Below are positions 7,612 to 14,975 of a stretch of DNA of 22,667 nt, in pieces. A program made the translations under genes and the position numbers. A model generated the notes under the pieces. It made no database searches. It was not told the DNA's origin and saw only the letters and a program-made list of their open reading frames with translations. The stretch's first letter is position 1; each line of letters starts with the position of its first letter. The stretch is from an uncultured Eubacterium sp. (lineage in GTDB: Bacteria; Bacillota; Clostridia; Oscillospirales; Acutalibacteraceae). The DNA lies in assembly GCA_905233805.1 (NCBI GenBank), contig CAJOER010000007.1:1-22667 (forward strand), given 5' to 3'.

Positions 7612-8482
7612 CGCATATGCTAAAATCAATTTAATGCTCGATATATGTGCAAAGCGTAAAGACGGTTATCATGACCTCTTTATGATTATGCAGAGTATAG
7701 GCATATACGATACTGTTACAACAGAGCGAATCAAAGGCGGTAAAATCGTCATAACGTGTGACAGAGATGATATTCCTCTTGACAGTAAAAACATAGCTTA
7801 TAAAGCCGCTGAGGCGTTTTTTGAATCAGCTAAAATCAGGAAGCCGAGCAGAGGTATTCATATAGACATAAAAAAAAGAATTCCTCATGCAGCAGGACTT
7901 GCGGGAGGCAGCGCGGACGGCGCCGCAGTAATAACGGCTCTTAATATTCTTTATGATAAAATTCTCAGCGACGACGAACTGTGCAAAATAGGAGCAAAAA
8001 TAGGCGCAGATATTCCGTTTTGCATTAAAGGCGGTACGCTTTTAGCTCAGGGAATAGGGGAGGTACTCAGCAAAGTTAAACCTCTCAGGAAGTGCTTTAT
8101 TGTACTTGCAAAACCCGAATTCGGAGTTAATACAGGTGCTGCATTTTCACAGTTTGACGAAAACGGAAAAGTTCACGCGCCGGACTGTCTCGGAATGCTT
8201 AAAGCAATTCAAAGCAGAGACCTTTTTGATATTTCATCAAGGCTTGAAAATGTATTTGAGCAGTTTATTGAAGTTCCCAACAGAATATATATGAAAGAAA
8301 TAATGCGAAATAATAATGCTCTCGGCACGTGTATGAGCGGTTCCGGTCCCACCATATTCGGTATATTCGACAGTAAGGAAGACGCTGAAAAAGCCGCTGA
8401 GGAGCTAAAAATATATGCTGACGATATATTTATTACGAAGCCCGTAAACAACGGCTGCAAAATTTTTACAATCGATGAATAA
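7595..8482 (+). CDS. ispE: 4-diphosphocytidyl-2-C-methyl-D-erythritol kinase
   Basis: A GHMP-family kinase that phosphorylates CDP-methylerythritol in the non-mevalonate (MEP) isoprenoid pathway. The 295 residues begin with AYAKINLML (Lys10 equals the conserved catalytic Lys), followed by DGYHDL. The glycine-rich ATP motif IPHAAGLAGGSADGAA spans 96-111, the catalytic Asp lies in GADIPFC (Asp139), and the third GHMP motif is MSGSGPTIFG. A GAGGAG site lies inside the end of the aminotransferase gene. It is last in the operon and is followed by a hairpin terminator that overlaps the spoIIR leader. Confidence 0.96.
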   Translation: MKVKINAYAKINLMLDICAKRKDGYHDLFMIMQSIGIYDTVTTERIKGGKIVITCDRDDIPLDSKNIAYKAAEAFFESAKIRKPSRGIHIDIKKRIPHAAGLAGGSADGAAVITALNILYDKILSDDELCKIGAKIGADIPFCIKGGTLLAQGIGEVLSKVKPLRKCFIVLAKPEFGVNTGAAFSQFDENGKVHAPDCLGMLKAIQSRDLFDISSRLENVFEQFIEVPNRIYMKEIMRNNNALGTCMSGSGPTIFGIFDSKEDAEKAAEELKIYADDIFITKPVNNGCKIFTIDE

Positions 8483-8491
8483 AAACTGTAA

Positions 8492-8529
8492 AACCTGCCA
8501 ATCATTAAGCTGAAAGGCAGGTTATTTTT
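8492..8529 (+). terminator. Hairpin terminator after ispE overlapping the spoIIR ribosome binding site
   Basis: Arms AACCTGCC (8492-8499) and GGCAGGTT (8516-8523) with a 16-base loop, then ATTTTT. The only SD-like sequence for spoIIR (GGCAGG) lies in the 3' arm, 8 bases before its ATG, so the hairpin can both stop transcription and mask that site. Confidence 0.7.
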
Positions 8530-9123
8530 ATGCTTAAAAAACTCTATTTATTTGTTCCGATATTTCTTATATCGCTGATTTTAATAGCTTCATTAACTCC
8601 GATTGTAAGTGCGGGCGAAAGCATAAGCAAAAAGGTTTTCAGGCTTCACATAATTGCAAACAGTAACGAGAAATACGACCAGGACTTAAAACTGAAAGTT
8701 AAGGACAGCGTCCTTGAATATACCAAAGACCTTTATAACGGCTGTAAAAACGTTAATGACGCTCTTGAAATATCAAAAAGAAATCTTTCATCTATCGAGG
8801 AAGCCGCACAGAAAACCGTATCGTTTTACGGTTACGGCTACGACACAATAGTATACACTTCCAAGGAATTTTTCAATACAAGAAAATACGATAGTTTTAC
8901 TCTGCCAGCAGGCGAATACTACTGTCTTAAAATCATAATCGGCGAGGGTAAAGGAAAAAACTGGTGGTGCGTTTTGTTTCCGAGCGTATGCATATCGGGA
9001 TGCACCGACGACTTTGACGGAGTCCTCACCGAAGAAGAGCGAAAGCTGACTGAGGGACACAAATATGTAGTTAAATTCAAAGCAGCAGAATTATATGAAT
9101 ATCTCAAAAGTAAGAGGCGGTAA
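8530..9123 (+). CDS. spoIIR: Stage II sporulation protein R
   Basis: A secreted signalling protein made in the forespore; in B. subtilis it activates the protease SpoIIGA, which processes pro-sigma-E in the mother cell. The 197 residues have an N-terminal signal or anchor segment (5-24) ending near VSAGE. The family hallmarks follow: FRLHIIANSNEKYDQDLKLK (about 37-56), TLPAGEYYCLKIIIGEGKG and NWWCVLFPSVC (about 148-158). It is slightly shorter than B. subtilis SpoIIR (224 aa). It stands alone between two terminators. I could not find a convincing sigma-F or sigma-G promoter by eye. This gene is strong evidence that the organism belongs to an endospore-forming lineage. Confidence 0.95.
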   Translation: MLKKLYLFVPIFLISLILIASLTPIVSAGESISKKVFRLHIIANSNEKYDQDLKLKVKDSVLEYTKDLYNGCKNVNDALEISKRNLSSIEEAAQKTVSFYGYGYDTIVYTSKEFFNTRKYDSFTLPAGEYYCLKIIIGEGKGKNWWCVLFPSVCISGCTDDFDGVLTEEERKLTEGHKYVVKFKAAELYEYLKSKRR

Positions 9124-9140
9124 TAATTCCGCCTCAATTT
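9114..9140 (+). terminator. Rho-independent terminator of spoIIR
   Basis: GAGGCGG (9114-9120) and CCGCCTC (9129-9135) form a 7-bp GC-rich stem with an 8-base loop, followed by AATTTTAATTT. The stem begins inside the last codons and the loop contains the stop. Confidence 0.8.
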
Positions 9141-9150
9141 TAATTTACTA

Positions 9151-9179
9151 TTGACTTTTAAAAATAAATCTATTATTAT
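9151..9179 (+). promoter_or_regulatory. Promoter of the tRNA-Leu pair
   Basis: TTGACT (9151-9156), 17-bp spacer, TATTAT (9174-9179). The predicted start is only a few bases before the first tRNA. Confidence 0.8.
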
Positions 9180-9191
9180 ATTTTAAGTAAT

Positions 9192-9278
9192 GCAGGTATG
9201 GCGAAATTGGCAGACGCAAGGGACTTAAAATCCCTCGGTAGCAATACCGTGCCGGTTCAAGTCCGGCTACCTGCACCA
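9192..9278 (+). tRNA. tRNA-Leu (UAA)
   Basis: 87 nt including encoded CCA. Acceptor arms GCAGGTA and TACCTGC pair. The anticodon stem AGGGA/TCCCT encloses CTTAAAA with anticodon TAA at 9226-9228. A long variable arm and GGTTCAAGTCC T-arm are typical of class II tRNA-Leu. Confidence 0.97.
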
Positions 9279-9279
9279 A

Positions 9280-9299
9280 GGGGAGGGGGAACCCTCCCC
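9280..9299 (+). other. GC-rich hairpin between the two tRNAs
   Basis: GGGGAGGG (9280-9287) and CCCTCCCC (9292-9299) pair perfectly around GGAA. No U-tract follows, so it is more likely a spacer or processing structure of a two-tRNA transcript than a terminator. Confidence 0.7.
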
Positions 9300-9309
9300 G
9301 TAATTATCT

Positions 9310-9396
9310 GCCGGCGTGATGGAATTGGCAGACGTGCCGGACTCAAAATCCGGTCCTGGCAACAGGGTGCGGGTTCGACCCCCGCCGCCGGCACCA
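9310..9396 (+). tRNA. tRNA-Leu (CAA)
   Basis: 87 nt with encoded CCA. Acceptor GCCGGCG/CGCCGGC; anticodon stem CCGGA/TCCGG around CTCAAAA, anticodon CAA at 9344-9346; long variable arm; GGGTTCGACCC T-arm. Probably co-transcribed with the upstream tRNA-Leu. Confidence 0.97.
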
Positions 9397-9399
9397 TAT

Positions 9400-9424
9400 A
9401 AAGCAGGTTCGCCTGCTTTTATTT
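9400..9424 (+). terminator. Terminator of the tRNA operon
   Basis: AAAGCAGG and CCTGCTTT close a very stable TTCG tetraloop, followed by TTTTATTTA. Confidence 0.92.
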
Positions 9425-9436
9425 ATAGGAGTTATT

Positions 9437-10006
9437 ATGTCAGTAATTTATATGATTATAAATGAAATACAGCATATAATCATTCCTTGTCTTATTGCGC
9501 TTCCTGTTATTATTTTAATACGTTTAATCATATGCAAAAAAAGGGGAGAATACAGCATTAAGAGAGAAGCGGTTATAGTTATTTTCTGCTTATATATTGT
9601 TGCGCTTCTTTCCGTAACATTTGTACCCGAATTCAGCTTGAATAAAGGATATAACGTACCCGTATTTCATCTTCCCGATTTCTCTGACCCCGATACAATT
9701 AATTTAACCTCGCCGAGAGGCTGGATTTTATGGAAGATTACGCAGGGAAAATATGCAGAGCTTATACGTAATATTGCGGGTAACATCCTTGTATTCACTC
9801 CTTTCGGACTTGTGTTCCCGTATATATTCAAAAAACTTGAAAAGAAAACGGTGTTATTCGGTTTTCTGCTCTCGTTTTTCATTGAATTCTGCCAGCTTTT
9901 TATGAACCGTCAAAGCGATATCTACGATATTATTATGAACGTTGCGGGAACAGCTTTGGGATACCTGATTTTTAAACTGATACAAAAGAAAAAAAGCAGG
10001 GAATAG
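9437..10006 (+). CDS. VanZ-family membrane protein
   Basis: 189 residues with hydrophobic segments at about 4-29, 43-62, 112-129 and 134-151, and a C-terminal one near 166-180. The VanZ signature is clear: NIAGNILVFTPFG before the third segment and EFCQLFMNRQSDIYDIIMNV near the end, including the polar Gln/Arg/Asp stretch. VanZ of the vancomycin cluster gives low teicoplanin resistance by an unknown mechanism, but most VanZ-like proteins are chromosomal and unlinked to resistance, as here: no van genes are nearby. A TAGGAG site precedes the ATG. Transcription is probably by read-through of the tRNA terminator or from an unseen promoter. Confidence 0.88.
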   Translation: MSVIYMIINEIQHIIIPCLIALPVIILIRLIICKKRGEYSIKREAVIVIFCLYIVALLSVTFVPEFSLNKGYNVPVFHLPDFSDPDTINLTSPRGWILWKITQGKYAELIRNIAGNILVFTPFGLVFPYIFKKLEKKTVLFGFLLSFFIEFCQLFMNRQSDIYDIIMNVAGTALGYLIFKLIQKKKSRE

Positions 10007-10016
10007 CCCTGCTTTT
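9992..10016. terminator. Bidirectional terminator
   Basis: A 10-bp stem (AAAAGCAGGG / CCCTGCTTTT) with a 5-base loop that contains the VanZ stop, between convergent genes. The same AGCAGG core is used in the tRNA terminator. Confidence 0.9.
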
Positions 10017-11028
10017 ATTTGTTTTTCAGTTTTACAAGACACCTTGAAAGAGCCAAACGGTATTTATTATAAATATTCTCTTTATGCTCTTTAAAATATC
10101 TCTTTGTAAACGCCAGATAATCATTATTGATTATACTATCTGCCTGCTCTTTTCCGAAAGCGCTTTCAAGTATATCGCCCGTTATATAATCTTTGCATTC
10201 GCTGAATGAAAGCTCTGCATATTCCGCGGTCTTTTTAACGCCGTACCACGACATTGTTCTGTTAACACAGCCAATAAGTGCGTTTTTCACTGTATTCAGA
10301 TACAACTCTTGCGGCATATTTTCTCGTCCGTTAAAAAAATCCTCAACAGTCTTGATTCTGTAATAGGTATAATCTCTTTTTTCGTGCTTGCCGCTCCTGC
10401 AGATATAGTAAAGATAAACGCTTTTATCGCTTGCTATAAAGCTTCCGGTACAGCAGTTTGCATATTTGAGATTAAAATCATAATCCTCGGAAAAATGTAT
10501 ATTTTCGTCAAATCTTATATTATTCTTTTCAATAATACTTCTTTTATACAGTTTTGAACACATAAGCATAAAATATGAATTATACTTTTCAAAATCACTT
10601 TTAAGGTCATCAAGAGTAAATACGGCAGGGGATAACACTTCGCTGCTTTTTCTGTTGAAAAGACGGTCATAAGAAAATGCTGCGTAATCGACGGAATCGT
10701 CAAGTGCGTTAACCATCGTTTCGATTGAATTATTATAAAGTTCGTCGTCGCAGTCAAGAAAAGTAATATAATCCCCGTTGCAACTTTCAAGGCCTGCATT
10801 TCTTGCAGAGGAGGGACCGCCGTTTTCTTTAATAATAATATGAATACGGCTGTCTTTTTCGGCAAGTTCTTTTAATATGCGCTCGCTGCCATCTTCAGAA
10901 CCGTCATTTACGGCAATTATTTCAATATTACCGTATGTCTGGCTTGTTGCCGAATTAAGGCAGCCTTCAACATATTTTTCGCAGTTATAAACGGGAATAA
11001 TAATGCTTACTAACGGTTTATTGTCCAT
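10015..11028 (-). CDS. Family 2 glycosyltransferase
   Basis: A 337-residue GT-A glycosyltransferase. VSIIIPVYNCEKYVEGCL opens the nucleotide-sugar domain; AVNDGSEDGS and KENGGPSSARNAGL follow; the metal-binding D-x-D is LDCDDE (Asp92, Asp94). The C-terminal half is variable, as usual for acceptor recognition. The start at 11028 (MDNKPLVS) has a GGAGA site; the open frame upstream to 11085 would overlap the promoter. It probably adds a sugar to a surface polymer or wall teichoic-type glycan, given the divergent polymer-transferase and flippase genes. Donor and acceptor unknown. Confidence 0.9.
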   Translation of the reverse strand: MDNKPLVSIIIPVYNCEKYVEGCLNSATSQTYGNIEIIAVNDGSEDGSERILKELAEKDSRIHIIIKENGGPSSARNAGLESCNGDYITFLDCDDELYNNSIETMVNALDDSVDYAAFSYDRLFNRKSSEVLSPAVFTLDDLKSDFEKYNSYFMLMCSKLYKRSIIEKNNIRFDENIHFSEDYDFNLKYANCCTGSFIASDKSVYLYYICRSGKHEKRDYTYYRIKTVEDFFNGRENMPQELYLNTVKNALIGCVNRTMSWYGVKKTAEYAELSFSECKDYITGDILESAFGKEQADSIINNDYLAFTKRYFKEHKENIYNKYRLALSRCLVKLKNK

Positions 11029-11056
11029 ACGAATCTCCAATATATTTATTGAAAAT

Positions 11057-11085
11057 ATTATACAATATATCACATTGAAAATCAA
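11057..11085 (-). promoter_or_regulatory. Promoter of the GT2 gene
   Basis: On the minus strand TTGATT (11085-11080), 17-bp spacer, TATAAT (11062-11057). Confidence 0.75.
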
Positions 11086-11100
11086 TAAAAGGCTTAATAA

Positions 11101-11145
11101 TAGATTAATGAATCTATTGTAATTTTTAATAAAATATATTATAAT
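11101..11145 (+). promoter_or_regulatory. Promoter of the polymer transferase-flippase operon, with adjoining inverted repeat
   Basis: TTGTAA (11117-11122), 17-bp spacer, perfect TATAAT (11140-11145). Immediately upstream, TAGATT (11101-11106) and AATCTA (11111-11116) form an inverted repeat touching the -35 box, a possible operator. It is divergent from the GT2 promoter, with 31 bp between the -35 boxes. Confidence 0.7.
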
Positions 11146-11174
11146 AATTTGAAATCGATTTAAAAGGTGTTAAA

Positions 11175-12320
11175 ATGAATATCTTTATTAAAAATACAGC
11201 AGAGAAGTTTTTACTCCTGAAGCCTTTAAAAAATATCATTGTTTTTGAAAGCAATCCCGATTTTACCGATAACTCCAGAGCGCTTTTTGATGAAATGATA
11301 AAAAGAAAAGTAAACGATAATTTTCTTTTACTTTGGGCGACTCACAACAGCAGTGAACTTCCAAACGATTTAAAAAACATAAAAAACGTAGAATTTGCTG
11401 ATATAAACAGCTTTAAATATAAATATTATTACAGTTATTATGCACGCGCATTTGCCGTATCAAACATATTTCTTAATAAAAGAAGGGAAGAGCAGTACTA
11501 TATTTACCTTGCTCACGGAGCTGCGTTCAAGGCAATCAAAGATAAGCGCTATTCTTTACCGAAGGAATGCTACGGATGCGATTTTTGCGCGTACAGTGAA
11601 TTCTCGGGAAAATATGATGCAGAGAATTTAAATGCAAATGTAAACGACGTAAATATCATCGAAACCGGATACCCGAGAAACGACGTACTTTTTGAAAAAA
11701 ACAATAAATGCAAAGCGTTGTTCAATACCGAAAAATATATTTACTGGCTTCCAACGTTCAGGCAAAAGAGCGGCGACAACTCAAGCGTAAGTAGCATATC
11801 GATACCGTTTATATATAATTCCGAAGATTTGGAAAAAATCAATAATACTGCTGATGAAAGCAACATAACGCTTGTAATCAAGCCGCATCCTGCACAGGAT
11901 TTAAGTAAAATCAAAATCAATAATTTAAGCAACGTAAAATTTATTGACGAATCATTTTTAACTGAGAATAAAGTATCAAATTACGAAGTTCTTGCAGATT
12001 CCTGCGCTCTTTTGAGCGATTATTCATCTGTATTCTACGATTATCTTCTTTGCGATAAACCTATAGGTTTTTGTTGGGAGGATTATGAAATATACGTAAA
12101 AAATGAAGGGATAAACCCCGATTTAATCGAATTCACCGAATGCGGGGACAAGCTTTTTACTGCTGACGATTTATGCGCCTTCATTAAGGACGTAACTCTC
12201 GGCAACGACAAGCTGAAAGAAAAAAGAGAAGAAATCAAAAACAAGGTACACAAATATACAGACAGCAATTCCGCTTCAAGAATTGTTGATTATCTTATAT
12301 CGAAAAAGGTTATAAAATGA
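11175..12320 (+). CDS. CDP-glycerol glycerophosphotransferase family protein
   Basis: 381 residues of the TagB/TagF-type glycosyl-transferase fold that moves glycerol-phosphate (or related polyol phosphate) from CDP-glycerol to a wall polymer. Visible motifs are YLAHGAAFKAI (catalytic-type His, about 111-121), ETGYPRNDVLF, VIKPHPAQD (second conserved His) and the signature LLSDYSSVFYDYLLCDKPIGF, split here as LLSDYSSVFYDYLL and CDKPIGF. It is a membrane-associated cytoplasmic enzyme by analogy. The start has only a weak AAAGGTG site. It overlaps the flippase gene by ATGA, so the two are coupled. Whether it primes or polymerises, and the polyol used, cannot be read from sequence. Confidence 0.9.
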   Translation: MNIFIKNTAEKFLLLKPLKNIIVFESNPDFTDNSRALFDEMIKRKVNDNFLLLWATHNSSELPNDLKNIKNVEFADINSFKYKYYYSYYARAFAVSNIFLNKRREEQYYIYLAHGAAFKAIKDKRYSLPKECYGCDFCAYSEFSGKYDAENLNANVNDVNIIETGYPRNDVLFEKNNKCKALFNTEKYIYWLPTFRQKSGDNSSVSSISIPFIYNSEDLEKINNTADESNITLVIKPHPAQDLSKIKINNLSNVKFIDESFLTENKVSNYEVLADSCALLSDYSSVFYDYLLCDKPIGFCWEDYEIYVKNEGINPDLIEFTECGDKLFTADDLCAFIKDVTLGNDKLKEKREEIKNKVHKYTDSNSASRIVDYLISKKVIK

Positions 12321-13888
12321 AAGAATTATCAAATTCAACGCAAAGAAAAGTAGGGGTTACGCTATCTTACACCTATATTACGCTTCACGTAATTATAGGG
12401 CTTTTGTATACTCCTTATATGCTGAAAACAATCGGCGATGCAGAAAACGGCCTTTACGTAGCCGTAAGCGGCGTTGCCGAAATGCTCGGTCTGTTTAACC
12501 TCGGCTTTTCCGCGTCGTACATAAGGTTTTATTCAAAGTTCAAAAAGAACGGTGAATATGACAGAATAAACAGTTTTAACGCGCTGTTTTTCCTTGCATT
12601 TACCTTGCTTTCATTCTTTGTAATTGTAACGGGTCTGTTCCTTGCGTTCAACGCAAAAATCGTATTCAATAGCGGTCTCAGCGAAGCCGAGCTGCATAAA
12701 GCTAAAATTATGCTTATTATGCTTACGCTTTCAATCGCGTTCGGCTTTATTACGACGGTATTCATATGCTACGTCGGAGCTAATCAAAAGTTTATCTTTT
12801 CAAAAGGTACCAACGTAATACAGGTACTTTTGCTTTTGATAGTAAATATGCTCGTGCTTTTAAGCGGAGGAAAAGCGGTTGGCCTTACTGCTTCATATGC
12901 CGGTGTAGCAACGTTTATGAATATTCTTTATATTATATATTCATTTACAAAGCTCAACTTTAAATTTGATTTCAAGCATATAGAAACGGCTCTTTTTAAA
13001 GAGGTATTCCTGTTCTCGGTACTGATTGCAATTAATCTAATTGTTGATAAAATCAATTCGGGAATTGACAGCATAATTATAGCGAGATTTATCGGCTCTG
13101 AGGCTGTTACGCCTTATTCAATCGGTGCTAAGCTTTCCGGCTACTTTACTACGTTTTCACTCGCAATAGCGGGCGTATTTACACCTATGGTTCACGACCT
13201 TGTCAACTCGTATCCCATGGATTCAAAAGAGCAGAGAACTGCGCTTACGGAACTGTTTGTCAAAGTAGCAAGATTTCAGTACCTTCTCTTAATGCTGATA
13301 CTCTCGGGTTTTGTATTCTTCGGAAAGCAGTTTATTGCTCTTTGGGTAGGCGGAGGACAGCACGGCTATGACGTTTCATATACAATCGGTCTTGTTCTTA
13401 TGGTACCGAGTATTATTCCGCTGACTCAGAATATAGGTATAGAAATTCAAAGGGCTGAAAACCGCCATTACCACCGTTCATATATTTACGGAATTATGGC
13501 GATATTCAATCTTATAATAAGCATTATTCTTGTACAGAAATATGCAGGCCTCGGCGCTGCAATAGGAACGGGACTCAGCTGTATCGTAGCCAACTGCATA
13601 ATAATGAATATTGTTTATGATAAAAAGATTAATATTAACGTCGGAGCATACTTTAAAAACCTCGGAAAGCAGACTCTAGGCCTGACCGTTCCGTTTATCT
13701 GCGGCATACTGATAAACAGATTTGCAAACGTTTATAACTGGTTTACACTTTTGATATGGATTGCAGTATACTCAGTAGTTTACGCTGTATTCGCTTGGTT
13801 CTTCTCAATGAACAATTACGAAAAGTCGCAGATAACAAAGGTTATTGATAAAGTATTAAAAACAAATATTTCAGCTAAATATGTATAA
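12317..13888 (+). CDS. Polysaccharide flippase (Wzx/MATE-like, oligosaccharide translocase family)
   Basis: A 523-residue integral membrane protein with about 14 hydrophobic segments. The N-terminus (LSYTYITLHVIIGLLYTPYML, split here as LSYTYITLHVII and GLLYTPYML, then GDAENGLYVAVSGVAEML and LGFSASYIRFYSKF) is typical of polysaccharide-export flippases of the MOP superfamily. It likely moves a lipid-linked glycan across the membrane. It is coupled to the upstream polymer transferase by a 4-base overlap and ends at a bidirectional terminator. Substrate unknown. Confidence 0.9.
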   Translation: MKELSNSTQRKVGVTLSYTYITLHVIIGLLYTPYMLKTIGDAENGLYVAVSGVAEMLGLFNLGFSASYIRFYSKFKKNGEYDRINSFNALFFLAFTLLSFFVIVTGLFLAFNAKIVFNSGLSEAELHKAKIMLIMLTLSIAFGFITTVFICYVGANQKFIFSKGTNVIQVLLLLIVNMLVLLSGGKAVGLTASYAGVATFMNILYIIYSFTKLNFKFDFKHIETALFKEVFLFSVLIAINLIVDKINSGIDSIIIARFIGSEAVTPYSIGAKLSGYFTTFSLAIAGVFTPMVHDLVNSYPMDSKEQRTALTELFVKVARFQYLLLMLILSGFVFFGKQFIALWVGGGQHGYDVSYTIGLVLMVPSIIPLTQNIGIEIQRAENRHYHRSYIYGIMAIFNLIISIILVQKYAGLGAAIGTGLSCIVANCIIMNIVYDKKININVGAYFKNLGKQTLGLTVPFICGILINRFANVYNWFTLLIWIAVYSVVYAVFAWFFSMNNYEKSQITKVIDKVLKTNISAKYV

Positions 13889-13890
13889 AT

Positions 13891-13914
13891 AAAAAGCCTC
13901 AAATGAGGCTTTTT
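13891..13914. terminator. Bidirectional terminator
   Basis: A 10-bp stem (AAAAAGCCTC / GAGGCTTTTT) with an AAAT loop and T-runs on both strands, between convergent flippase and dehydrogenase genes. Confidence 0.93.
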
Positions 13915-13915
13915 A

Positions 13916-14869
13916 TTAGTTTACTACGTTTTGCGGATTTCCATCAAGAAAGGCTTTAAGGTTTTCTTCAAGTATTTTCTGAAGTCTCGCTCTTGTTTCA
14001 AATCCCGCCCACGCTATATGAGGCGTTATATAACAGTTTTTAGCGTGGAGGAGGGGATTATCCTGCTTCGGCGGTTCAGTCTTTAATACGTCGACTCCGG
14101 CGCCCTGTATAAGGCCGTTATTAAGCGCCTCGGCGAGAGCTTCATCATCAACTACCGGACCGCGGGAAGTATTAATTACAATCGCGCTCTTTTTCATTTT
14201 TGAAAGTGCATCTTTATTGATTAATCCTGTGGTTTCGGGGGTGAGGGGACAGTGGCAGGTAATAACGTCGCTCTCTTTAAGAAGCGTATCAAAATCTACA
14301 AACGAAACGTTTTTGAATTCGTCGGGCTTCGGGTGAGGGGTATAAACAAGAATTTTCATACCGAAAGCGTCGGCAATTTTGCTTACTCTCTGACCGATTG
14401 AGCCAAAGCCGATAATACCTATAGTCTTTCCGTCAAGCTCCGTAAGAGAGCCTTTCCAGAAGCAGAAATCGGGGCATTCGCACCACTCGTTATTATGTAC
14501 CGCGTCAGAGTGAATTGACACCTTATTTGTTATCTGCAGAATAAACGCAAATACAAGCTGCGCAACGGCGTTAGTTGAATAAGCGGGGATATTTGAAACG
14601 GTAATTCCTCTTTCTCTCGCTGCCTTGCAGTCAATTACGTTAAATCCCGTAGATTCAAGCCCTACGTACTTTAATTTCGGCATTTTATCAAGCATTTCAG
14701 CCGTTATAATGCATTTATTGATAAAGAGAATATCGGCATCTTTTGCGCGCTCAATAATCTCCTCGGGTTTAGTTCTGTCATATACGGTTAAATCGCCGTA
14801 TTTTTCAAACTGCTCCCACGATAAATCGCCGGGGTTTGTAGTATATCCTTCAAGATTTACTATTTTCAT
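13916..14869 (-). CDS. D-isomer-specific 2-hydroxyacid dehydrogenase (hydroxypyruvate/glycerate reductase-like)
   Basis: A 317-residue NAD-dependent enzyme that interconverts 2-oxo and D-2-hydroxy acids. The Rossmann motif is GFGSIGQ (154-160). The catalytic Arg, Glu and His lie in NTSRGPVVDD (Arg236), GVDVLKTEPP (Glu265) and ITPHIAWAG (His284). The N-terminus (NPGDLSWEQFEKYG, then DADILFINK) looks like the hydroxypyruvate reductase/glycerate dehydrogenase subgroup, though lactate-type substrates are not excluded. Start at ATG 14869 (MKIVNLEG), with AGGTGAG just upstream; the GTG at 14878 is part of that site and is not used. It is monocistronic and divergent from the cwlD-like gene. Confidence 0.9.
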   Translation of the reverse strand: MKIVNLEGYTTNPGDLSWEQFEKYGDLTVYDRTKPEEIIERAKDADILFINKCIITAEMLDKMPKLKYVGLESTGFNVIDCKAARERGITVSNIPAYSTNAVAQLVFAFILQITNKVSIHSDAVHNNEWCECPDFCFWKGSLTELDGKTIGIIGFGSIGQRVSKIADAFGMKILVYTPHPKPDEFKNVSFVDFDTLLKESDVITCHCPLTPETTGLINKDALSKMKKSAIVINTSRGPVVDDEALAEALNNGLIQGAGVDVLKTEPPKQDNPLLHAKNCYITPHIAWAGFETRARLQKILEENLKAFLDGNPQNVVN

Positions 14870-14893
14870 AATTCTCACCTCATTACTGTACTA

Positions 14894-14922
14894 ATTATAT
14901 CCCTATAATTAAAATAAATCAA
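14894..14922 (-). promoter_or_regulatory. Promoter of the hydroxyacid dehydrogenase gene
   Basis: On the minus strand TTGATT (14922-14917), 17-bp spacer, TATAAT (14899-14894). Confidence 0.75.
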
Positions 14923-14943
14923 CTTATTTATTGATAATAAGTT
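14921..14943. promoter_or_regulatory. Inverted repeat between divergent promoters
   Basis: AACTTATT (14921-14928) and AATAAGTT (14936-14943) are perfect 8-bp arms around a 7-base centre. The repeat touches the -35 box of the leftward promoter and contains the -35 box of the rightward one, so a bound regulator could block both. Chance is possible in such AT-rich DNA. Confidence 0.4.
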
Positions 14944-14970
14944 AAATTTAGTTTATAATTGTCATATAAT
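14931..14970 (+). promoter_or_regulatory. Promoter(s) of the cwlD-radA operon, almost on the start codon
   Basis: TTGATA (14931-14936), 17-bp spacer, TATAAT (14954-14959) is a sigma-A-type match. A second -10-like element CATATAAT (14963-14970) fits the sigma-E -10 pattern, with a partial TTAAATT -35 at 14-bp spacing. Predicted starts near 14966 and 14977 leave a leader of about 10 bases or none. Confidence 0.55.
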
Positions 14971-14975
14971 GATAT

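Noticed and set aside
8476..8509. TGAATA ... CATTAA as a sigma-F/G promoter for spoIIR
   Set aside because: The spacing is about 21 bases instead of the expected 16-18 and the -10 match is poor.
9198..9401. Open frame across the two tRNA genes
   Set aside because: It is made of tRNA sequence read as codons; both tRNAs fold fully and there is no ribosome binding site.
9437..10006. VanZ protein as a glycopeptide-resistance gene
   Set aside because: No vanHAX/RS genes are nearby and chromosomal VanZ-like proteins are common without resistance.
10515..10865. Minus-strand 116-codon frame inside the GT2 gene
   Set aside because: It is an alternative frame of a gene with a clear GT-A domain and has no ribosome binding site.
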